From an uncultured bacterium (GTDB lineage Bacteria > Bacillota > Clostridia > Lachnospirales > Lachnospiraceae): a stretch of DNA of 18,414 nt. Position 1 is the first letter of the stretch; every line of letters starts with the position of its first letter. The stretch is taken from NCBI GenBank assembly GCA_946061355.1, contig CAMGRE010000018.1, positions 1 to 18,414 on the forward strand, written 5' to 3'. The notes under the pieces were generated by a model. That model was given only the letters and a program-made list of their open reading frames with translations, was not told the DNA's origin and made no database searches. Positions 13,502 to 18,414 of this stretch are shown here, piece after piece. Made by a program: the position numbers and the translations under genes.

Positions 13502-13750
13502 TTAAGCATTTTGTTGAAGAGCCGATTCCAGTGCCTGTGCGAGCTGATCCGGACATGAGGTGGACTTGAAGCCGCAACGGATTCCTTTCAGACGTGAGAT
13601 TGCTTCCTCTGCAGTCATTCCTTTGACCAGACTGGAAATACCCTGCAGATTGCCGTTGCATCCACCAGTGAACGTTACGGAGTCGATTACATTGCCGTTC
13701 ATGTTGATTTCGATTGACTGGGAACATACTCCCTTTGGTTTATATATCAT
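13502..13750 (-). CDS. TSCPD domain protein (TIGR03905-like)
   Basis: An 82-residue protein with the TSCPD domain, named after the motif seen here as STSCPDQLA near residues 63-71. The first half carries IEINMNGNVIDSVTFTGGCNGNLQG, the family glycine-cysteine stretch, and further cysteines at 9 and 59 give four in all, in line with the four-cysteine clostridial subfamily (TIGR03905). The same domain is found at the C-terminus of some ribonucleotide reductases, where it is thought to bind metal or nucleic acid. The function of the stand-alone form is unknown. The start is ATG 13750 with GGAGGG 8 bases upstream. It is the first gene of a two-gene unit with murG. Confidence 0.9.
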   Translation of the reverse strand: MIYKPKGVCSQSIEINMNGNVIDSVTFTGGCNGNLQGISSLVKGMTAEEAISRLKGIRCGFKSTSCPDQLAQALESALQQNA

Positions 13751-13774
13751 AATTCATCCCTCCAGATGTAGGTA

Positions 13775-13803
13775 AGTATACCAAATATTGCGTTTTCTTT
13801 CCA
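13775..13803 (-). promoter_or_regulatory. Promoter of the TSCPD-murG unit
   Basis: On the minus strand: TGGAAA (13798-13803), 17-base spacer, TATACT (13775-13780) with TGG just before it, giving an extended -10. About 25 bases separate it from the TSCPD start codon. Confidence 0.6.
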
Positions 13804-13856
13804 GTGTTTCCACAAAAAACAGCGAAATATGTAAAACGATTTATGACACCGGCGTA

Positions 13857-13885
13857 TTGTGGAGAGGACAAGTTTCTTTTATAAT
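13857..13885 (+). promoter_or_regulatory. Promoter of the unknown membrane protein gene
   Basis: TTGTGG (13857-13862), 17-base spacer, perfect TATAAT (13880-13885). The start codon at 13909 follows 23 bases later with AGGAGG between them. Confidence 0.65.
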
Positions 13886-13908
13886 AAGACGGACAGGAGG
13901 TGGAAATT

Positions 13909-14577
13909 ATGTTTTCAGCGTTTCTACAGCATCGCATCATGATCTGTATTGTCCTGTTGTTCTTAGTATTGAGCATACTGTGCCAGATTATGATTGGTGT
14001 GTTATACCAAAAGATGATCCGTGAGACAGACAACATGGCGGTCACGGAAAATAAACTCCTGAAGCAGTGCAAATTAAAATTCAGCAACTGCTATGAATTA
14101 AATGAAGGCATCGTAAATATCCCCGTATTTGTGGAGAAATTCATGAACCGAATCTCACTTGGCGGCATTACTTTAAGCAGTATGACACACGTGTCAGGGC
14201 AATGTATGCTGCTGTCCGTCTTTGTGGCAGGAATCGGCGCATGCAGAGGGATCATCGGAGGGGAAACGATCGGTGAACTCCTTCCCTTCTATATTATCAG
14301 TTTTTTTGGATTATATGTGTATTTTTCCGTGGCTTCTATTGTGGATGTGAAGGGGAAGCGGAATATCGTAAAGACGAATATGGTGGATTATCTGGAAAAT
14401 CATATGGTAAAGCATCTGATCCTTGTCAGAGAGGAGGAGATGCAGCAGCATATTCTGAAAAAAGAGGACAAAGTACCGCCTGTTTCCGATGAAAATGTGC
14501 CCAAACCGGAGCAAAAACTCTTTTCCAAACAGGAGGAGGAGGAGCTGGAGGCTCTGTTGAAGGAATTTTTTGTATGA
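13909..14577 (+). CDS. Membrane protein of unknown function
   Basis: A 222-residue protein I do not recognise. The N-terminus has a long membrane segment (ICIVLLFLVLSILCQIMIGVL). Residues about 40-95 are soluble, with the basic KLKFSNCYELNEGIVNIPVFVEKF. Two more membrane segments lie around LLSVFVAGIGACRGIIGG and ELLPFYIISFFGLYVYFSVASIV. The C-terminal 75 residues are highly charged and probably cytoplasmic, ending in a glutamate run, SKQEEEELEALLKEFFV, that could be a coiled coil. The overall pattern of conserved-looking loops suggests a family of clostridial hypothetical proteins. It is not a MotA/TolQ protein by any motif I can see. The start is ATG 13909 with AGGAGG 8 bases upstream. Followed by pgi, which has its own likely promoter. 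Confidence 0.75.
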   Translation: MFSAFLQHRIMICIVLLFLVLSILCQIMIGVLYQKMIRETDNMAVTENKLLKQCKLKFSNCYELNEGIVNIPVFVEKFMNRISLGGITLSSMTHVSGQCMLLSVFVAGIGACRGIIGGETIGELLPFYIISFFGLYVYFSVASIVDVKGKRNIVKTNMVDYLENHMVKHLILVREEEMQQHILKKEDKVPPVSDENVPKPEQKLFSKQEEEELEALLKEFFV

Positions 14578-14585
14578 TAATGATA

Positions 14586-14614
14586 TTGAAAAAGGAATAC
14601 AACTTTGCTACACT
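14586..14614 (+). promoter_or_regulatory. Promoter of pgi
   Basis: TTGAAA (14586-14591), 17-base spacer, TACACT (14609-14614). It lies just after the preceding gene, 50 bases before the pgi start codon. Confidence 0.5.
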
Positions 14615-14664
14615 TAAAACGACGTTTCCGAGTGTACTTACACCAAAAGAAGAGGAGCAGAAAA

Positions 14665-16014
14665 ATGAGCAAGAATGTAACATTTGATTATTCCAAAACA
14701 ACACCTTTTATCAAAGAAAATGAAGTGGATCTGATGAAGAAGCTGACGCTGGATGCGAAAGAGCTTTTACTTTCCAGACAGGGCGCCGGAAATGACTTCC
14801 TCGGATGGATCGATCTTCCTGAGAATTATGATAAGGAAGAGTTTGTACGGATCAAGAAAGCCGCTACAAAGATTCAGAGTGATTCCGAGGTACTGTTGGT
14901 GATCGGTATCGGCGGTTCTTATCTGGGTGCAAGAGCTGCGATCGAATTCTTGAGACACAGCTTTTACAATATGGTGGACAAGAGTATCCGCAAGACGCCG
15001 GAGATTTATTTTGTAGGAAATTCCATCAGTTCTACTTATATTAAACATCTTATGGACGTGATCGGGGACAGGGATTTCTCCATCAACATGATCTCCAAAT
15101 CCGGCACGACCACAGAACCTGCCATCGCATTCCGTGTATTCAAGGAAATGATGGAAAAGAAATATGGTAAGGCTGAGGCTGCAAAGCGTATCTATGCAAC
15201 AACCGATAAGGCAAGGGGATCTCTGAAAGGTCTTGCTACCGAGGAAGGCTATGAGAGTTTTGTCGTGCCGGATGATGTGGGAGGACGTTTCTCCGTACTC
15301 ACAGCAGTAGGACTTCTTCCTATTGCTGTCAGCGGTGCGGATATTGATAAATTGATGGAGGGCGCTCAGGCAGGACGCAAGGCTGCCATTGAGAAGCCTT
15401 TTGAGGAAAATGATGCCCTGAAATATGCGGCGATCCGCAATATTCTGCTGAGAAAGGGCAAATCCATCGAGATCCTGGCTAACTATGAACCCAGCGTTCA
15501 TTATGTATCCGAGTGGTGGAAGCAGCTTTACGGCGAGAGCGAAGGAAAGGATCAGAAGGGTATCTTCCCGGCAAGCGTTGATCTGACAACGGATCTGCAT
15601 TCCATGGGACAGTTTATCCAGGACGGTGCACGTATCCTGTTTGAGACTGTGATCAATATCGAGACATCCCGCGAGGAGCTGCTGATCGGCGAGGAGCCGG
15701 TAGATCTGGATGGTCTTAACTATCTGGCAGGCAAGAGCGTTGACTTTGTGAATAAGAGTGCAATGAACGGAACGATTCTCGCGCATACGGACGGACAGGT
15801 TCCGAACCTGATGATCAATGTACCTGAGGTAAATGAGTATTATCTCGGACAGCTGTTCTATTTCTTTGAGTTTGCATGCGGTGTCAGTGGATATCTGTTG
15901 GGTGTGAACCCGTTCAACCAGCCCGGCGTTGAGAGTTATAAGAAGAATATGTTTGCTTTGCTTGGAAAGCCCGGCTATGAGGAGCAGCGAGAGGAACTGT
16001 TAAAGAGACTGTAA
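14665..16014 (+). CDS. pgi: Glucose-6-phosphate isomerase
   Basis: The cytosolic enzyme of glycolysis and gluconeogenesis that interconverts glucose 6-phosphate and fructose 6-phosphate. The 449-residue length is typical of the Firmicute form. Visible motifs are GIGGSYLGARAAIEFL (81-96), phosphate-binding ISKSGTTTEPA, signature GGRFSVLTAVGLLP, YGESEGKDQKGIFPAS around the catalytic glutamate, and the second signature GQLFYFFEFACGVSGYLLG followed by VNPFNQPGVE. All key parts are present. The start is ATG 14665 with GAGGAG upstream; an upstream in-frame start at 14605 lies within the promoter and has no ribosome binding site. Codon choice is noticeably more biased (GAT/GAG/AAG-rich, ordered) than in the tad genes, in keeping with high expression. 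The dehydrogenase gene follows 14 bases later and is probably co-transcribed. Confidence 0.98.
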   Translation: MSKNVTFDYSKTTPFIKENEVDLMKKLTLDAKELLLSRQGAGNDFLGWIDLPENYDKEEFVRIKKAATKIQSDSEVLLVIGIGGSYLGARAAIEFLRHSFYNMVDKSIRKTPEIYFVGNSISSTYIKHLMDVIGDRDFSINMISKSGTTTEPAIAFRVFKEMMEKKYGKAEAAKRIYATTDKARGSLKGLATEEGYESFVVPDDVGGRFSVLTAVGLLPIAVSGADIDKLMEGAQAGRKAAIEKPFEENDALKYAAIRNILLRKGKSIEILANYEPSVHYVSEWWKQLYGESEGKDQKGIFPASVDLTTDLHSMGQFIQDGARILFETVINIETSREELLIGEEPVDLDGLNYLAGKSVDFVNKSAMNGTILAHTDGQVPNLMINVPEVNEYYLGQLFYFFEFACGVSGYLLGVNPFNQPGVESYKKNMFALLGKPGYEEQREELLKRL

Positions 16015-16028
16015 AGGATGGAGCGGTT

Positions 16029-16988
16029 ATGAAGATCGTAGTATTGGAGCGCAACAGTGTCGGGCCGGATATCAGTGTTGACTGTTTCGGCGATTTCGGG
16101 GAATTGGTCACTTATCCGAATACACTGGATCATCAGGTCAGTGAGCGTGTAAAAGATGCGGATATCATCATTGCCAATAAGGCTCTTTTGAATGAGGCGT
16201 CCCTGAAGGATGCCGCAAATCTCAAGATGGTGTGCGAGTTTGCGACAGGTTATGACAATGTGGATTTGGCTTATTGCAAGAGCAGAGGCATCAGAGTAAC
16301 AAATGCGGTGGATTATTGTACGGATGCGGTAGCGCAGCATACCTTTGCGATGCTCTTCTATCTGATGGAGCATCTCCGCCACTATGATGATTATGTGAAA
16401 AAAGGAGAATACGGAGCACAGGACCGTTTCTCCAACTTTGATCTTCCTTTTGTGGAGTTGGCGGGTAAGACATGGGGCATTATCGGAATGGGCAATATCG
16501 GCAGACGCACCGCATCGATTGCTGAGGCGTTCGGCTGTCATGTGATCTTCCATTCGGTATCGGGCAGGAGCAGCTGCACGGAATATGAGCATGTTGCGTT
16601 CGATGAGCTTCTTGCAAAGTCGGATTTCCTGTCACTGCATTGTCCGCTCAGTGATCTCACAAGAGATCTGATCGACAAGGAGGCGCTGCGTAAAATGAAG
16701 AGGACAGCGATCCTGTTAAATGTGGCGAGAGGTCCGGTGGTGAACAATTCAGATCTGTACTGGGCGCTTCAGAACGGCGAGATCGCGGCAGCGGGGCTTG
16801 ATGTCCTTGAGAAGGAGCCGATCACATCGGACAATCTGCTCGGGCGTATTCAGGACAGCAATAAACTGCTGATCACGCCGCATATGGCATGGGCAACGAT
16901 TGAGGCGCGCACGCGTATTGTGGCGGAGGTTTATCAGAATATTCAGGCATTTTTGGATGGAAAAGAAAGAAATATCGTAAATCCGTAG
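16029..16988 (+). CDS. D-2-hydroxyacid dehydrogenase
   Basis: A 319-residue NAD(P)-dependent oxidoreductase of the D-isomer-specific 2-hydroxyacid dehydrogenase family. The N- and C-terminal parts form the substrate domain around a Rossmann domain with GMGNIG (153-158). The catalytic trio is present: Arg234 in NVARGPVV, Glu263 in LEKEP, and His285 in ITPHMAW. The ATGYDNVDL segment near 72-80 and VTNAVDYCTDAVAQHTFAML are typical of the subgroup that includes glycerate dehydrogenase/hydroxypyruvate reductase and D-lactate-type enzymes; the exact substrate cannot be assigned. The start is ATG 16029 with GGAG 6 bases upstream, 14 bases after pgi, and the gene ends just before a strong terminator. 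The pair may be an operon of sugar-phosphate and 2-oxoacid metabolism. Confidence 0.93.
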   Translation: MKIVVLERNSVGPDISVDCFGDFGELVTYPNTLDHQVSERVKDADIIIANKALLNEASLKDAANLKMVCEFATGYDNVDLAYCKSRGIRVTNAVDYCTDAVAQHTFAMLFYLMEHLRHYDDYVKKGEYGAQDRFSNFDLPFVELAGKTWGIIGMGNIGRRTASIAEAFGCHVIFHSVSGRSSCTEYEHVAFDELLAKSDFLSLHCPLSDLTRDLIDKEALRKMKRTAILLNVARGPVVNNSDLYWALQNGEIAAAGLDVLEKEPITSDNLLGRIQDSNKLLITPHMAWATIEARTRIVAEVYQNIQAFLDGKERNIVNP

Positions 16989-17011
16989 ATAAAAATCTTA
17001 AGATATGAAAG

Positions 17012-17038
17012 GGATGACTCATTGTGGTCATCCTTTTT
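17012..17038 (+). terminator. Rho-independent terminator after the dehydrogenase gene
   Basis: GGATGAC (17012-17018) pairs with GTCATCC (17027-17033) over an 8-base loop and is followed by TTTTT (17034-17038). Flanking A/T pairs lengthen the stem. It ends the pgi-dehydrogenase transcript. Confidence 0.88.
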
Positions 17039-17053
17039 ACTTGTAACTGACGG

Positions 17054-17091
17054 AAATAAAAAAGGAACTGTCTTATTGGGACAGTTCCTTT
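17054..17091 (-). terminator. Rho-independent terminator of the luxS-mtnN unit
   Basis: A perfect 12-base stem (17061-17072 with 17080-17091) around a 7-base loop. Read on the minus strand it is followed by TTTTTATTT, so it serves the nucleosidase gene ending at 17106. It stands back to back with the plus-strand terminator at 17012-17038. Confidence 0.85.
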
Positions 17092-17105
17092 CAGATTACA
17101 ATAAT

Positions 17106-17807
17106 TTACAGCTTCTGTATCATATCCTCTACAAGCTTTGCGGAATGATCCGCAGCCGCTTTTTCAAAAGCAGGATAATCCATGTGGGCGCTGTCGTCCG
17201 CTTTGTCTGAGATCGCACGGATGATGACAAAGGGAACGTGATTCAGCCATGCGCCGTGGGAAATGGCAGCTCCCTCCATCTCCGTACACAATGCATCATT
17301 GAAATGGCTCAGAATACTTTCTTTGACTTTGGGATCGGAGACAAACTGGTCACCGCTGACGATGCGTCCCTCAAATACTTTGATATCGGGATTTACCTTT
17401 TCACAGGACTGCTTCGCAACAGCGATCATCTGCGGATCCGCAGCGAATGAGAGCGTGCCGAGCTGCGGAACTTCTCCGATCGGGTAGCCGAAACCGGTCG
17501 CATCCACATCGTGATAAAGCGTATCTGTGGATAATACGATGTCTCCGATATCAATGGCAGCGTTCAGCGAGCCGGCAACGCCGGTGTTGATGATATGCGT
17601 CACTTCGAAGAGATCCACCAGGATCTGCACGCAGATTCCGGCATTCACCTTTCCGATTCCGCTTCTAACAATGATTACATTGACACCGTTCAATGTACCC
17701 TCCAGAAATGTCATGGAAGCCTTTGTAATTGTATTTTTGATCTGCATATGGCTCTTCAGGGTTTCTACCTCTATCTCCATAGCGCCGATAATTCCGATTT
17801 TTTTCAT
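17106..17807 (-). CDS. mtnN: 5'-methylthioadenosine/S-adenosylhomocysteine nucleosidase
   Basis: Hydrolyses the N-glycosidic bond of methylthioadenosine and S-adenosylhomocysteine, releasing adenine. With SAH the product is S-ribosylhomocysteine, the substrate of LuxS. Motifs in the 233-residue protein are GIIGAMEIEVE with Glu13, RSGIGKVNAG, IINTGVAGSL, the ribose-site TEMEGAA with Glu178, and AISDKADD with the catalytic Asp201. All match the MTAN family. The start is placed at ATG 17807 (MKKIGIIGAM), the usual family beginning. An ATG at 17816 would add three residues but stands only 2 bases from the AAAGGA site, against 11 for 17807. It is 61 bases downstream of luxS in the same direction and ends before a strong terminator. 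Confidence 0.97.
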   Translation of the reverse strand: MKKIGIIGAMEIEVETLKSHMQIKNTITKASMTFLEGTLNGVNVIIVRSGIGKVNAGICVQILVDLFEVTHIINTGVAGSLNAAIDIGDIVLSTDTLYHDVDATGFGYPIGEVPQLGTLSFAADPQMIAVAKQSCEKVNPDIKVFEGRIVSGDQFVSDPKVKESILSHFNDALCTEMEGAAISHGAWLNHVPFVIIRAISDKADDSAHMDYPAFEKAAADHSAKLVEDMIQKL

Positions 17808-17868
17808 ATGAAACATATTCCTTTCCGATAACGTTTACCGGTTTTGATTTCCGGCAGTGCAAAAATGC

Positions 17869-18348
17869 TTATTCGGGATAAACAAGATGCGCGTCGTCAA
17901 TTTTGTACAGGCATCTCTCCAGATAGCGCTTTGCCTCATATTTTGCCATGGGAAGATTGTGATCCAGGCAGTTACCGCATTCCTTCGGAACCGTAGCGGG
18001 AACAACACCTTCGTAATCTCTGACAAACTCAAACATACCGATGATAAAAGGAACGATTTCTTTGGATGTGAGCTCGCCTTCCATCAGCAGATAATTGCCG
18101 GTGCGGCAACCCATAGGTCCGAAATAGACGATTCTGTCCTTGTATTCCGGGTTGTTTCGCGCATAAGTAGCGCACAGATGCTCCATCGTATGCAGCTCTG
18201 CGGTGTTCATGCAGGGCTCATCATTCGGTGAAGTCATACGGATATCAAAGGTTGTGATGGTTGTGTCTCCAAAATGATCGACGCGGGATACATAGAGTCC
18301 CGGTTCCAATTTCTCATGGTCGATTGTAAAGCTTGCGATTTTTTCCAT
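17869..18348 (-). CDS. luxS: S-ribosylhomocysteine lyase LuxS
   Basis: Cleaves S-ribosylhomocysteine to homocysteine and 4,5-dihydroxy-2,3-pentanedione, the precursor of the autoinducer AI-2. The 159-residue length is normal. The metal ligands His53 and His57 with Glu56 are in HTMEH, the third ligand Cys124 is in PKECGN, and the catalytic Cys81 is in GPMGCRTG. All are intact, so the enzyme should be active. The start is ATG 18348 with AGGAG 11 bases upstream. Immediately upstream of mtnN, it forms a compact activated-methyl-cycle unit in the right biochemical order. The promoter is not clear in the 66 bases left before the window edge; TACAAT/TAAAAT boxes are present on the minus strand without a good -35. 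Confidence 0.98.
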   Translation of the reverse strand: MEKIASFTIDHEKLEPGLYVSRVDHFGDTTITTFDIRMTSPNDEPCMNTAELHTMEHLCATYARNNPEYKDRIVYFGPMGCRTGNYLLMEGELTSKEIVPFIIGMFEFVRDYEGVVPATVPKECGNCLDHNLPMAKYEAKRYLERCLYKIDDAHLVYPE

Positions 18349-18399
18349 AGCGTTTTACTCTCCTGTGATCTGTTAATTTTATTGTAGTTTCATATCTTT

Positions 18400-18411
18400 T
18401 CAGATATCTGA
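18400..18411. repeat. 12-base palindrome upstream of luxS
   Basis: TCAGATATCTGA is a perfect palindrome about 52-63 bases before the luxS start codon. It could be a regulator site, but it lies at the window edge and is AT-rich, so chance is possible. Confidence 0.25.
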
Positions 18412-18414
18412 GGC

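Noticed and set aside
13909..14577. MotA/TolQ/ExbB proton-channel protein
   Set aside because: The number of membrane segments is loosely similar, but none of the family motifs is visible and no MotB/TolR-like partner follows.
14767..15786. A 339-codon open frame on the minus strand, opposite pgi
   Set aside because: It is the antisense of a clearly conserved pgi gene with all motifs, has no recognisable domain, and its openness follows from the biased codon use of pgi.
1..18414. CRISPR array, tRNA, rRNA, insertion sequence or phage attachment site
   Set aside because: Reading both strands showed no regularly spaced repeats, no tRNA-like cloverleaf with CCA, no transposase or integrase motifs, and no long direct or inverted repeats.

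Overview
The window looks like chromosome of a spore-forming, Gram-positive member of the Clostridia, most likely a Lachnospiraceae bacterium. The evidence is a BofA-type sporulation gene, strong AGGAGG ribosome binding sites with several TTG/GTG starts, sigma-A-like promoters, and a clostridial version of the tad (Flp type IVb pilus) locus that has no secretin or outer-membrane components. No tRNA, rRNA, CRISPR array, insertion sequence or prophage gene is visible.

Layout. (1) 1-939: an unrecognised reading frame cut by the left edge, a DUF2508/YaaL-like gene on the minus strand, and bofA on the plus strand, divergent from it. (2) 976-10834: a tad pilus operon of about 10 kb. It starts at a good promoter (TGGACA-17-TATAAT) and reads: prepilin peptidase, TadZ/CpaE-like, TadA/CpaF ATPase, TadB, TadC-like (interrupted by an in-frame TGA), Flp pilin, DUF5702 protein, TadE-like pseudopilin with two metal-site-like modules, second prepilin peptidase, second TadE-like protein, and an FHA-domain membrane protein. 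Most junctions overlap or are a few bases apart, so the genes are probably co-transcribed and translationally coupled. (3) 10840-12423: a flavodoxin-SCP2 two-domain protein with its own extended -10 promoter, then a HIT hydrolase, ending at a hairpin shared with murG. (4) 12410-13750, minus strand: a TSCPD-domain protein followed by murG. (5) 13857-17038, plus strand: a membrane protein of unknown function, glucose-6-phosphate isomerase, and a D-2-hydroxyacid dehydrogenase, closed by a good rho-independent terminator. (6) 17054-18348, minus strand: luxS followed by MTA/SAH nucleosidase, the two enzymes that convert S-adenosylhomocysteine to homocysteine plus the AI-2 precursor.

How the tad genes fit together. 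The prepilin peptidases would process Flp and perhaps the TadE-like pseudopilins. The TadA ATPase with TadB/TadC membrane proteins would drive assembly, TadZ would localise the machine, and the FHA protein at the operon end could bring phosphothreonine-dependent control. The most notable single observation is that the tadC-like gene is split by one TGA codon, with recognisable family sequence in the same frame on both sides. This is either a recent nonsense mutation, a sequence error, or a site of readthrough. Other points of interest are a possible AUU start on the first operon gene, a long cpaF/tadB coding overlap, tandem HxxxxC...CxxC modules on a pseudopilin-like protein, and an Ig-like segment built into TadC.
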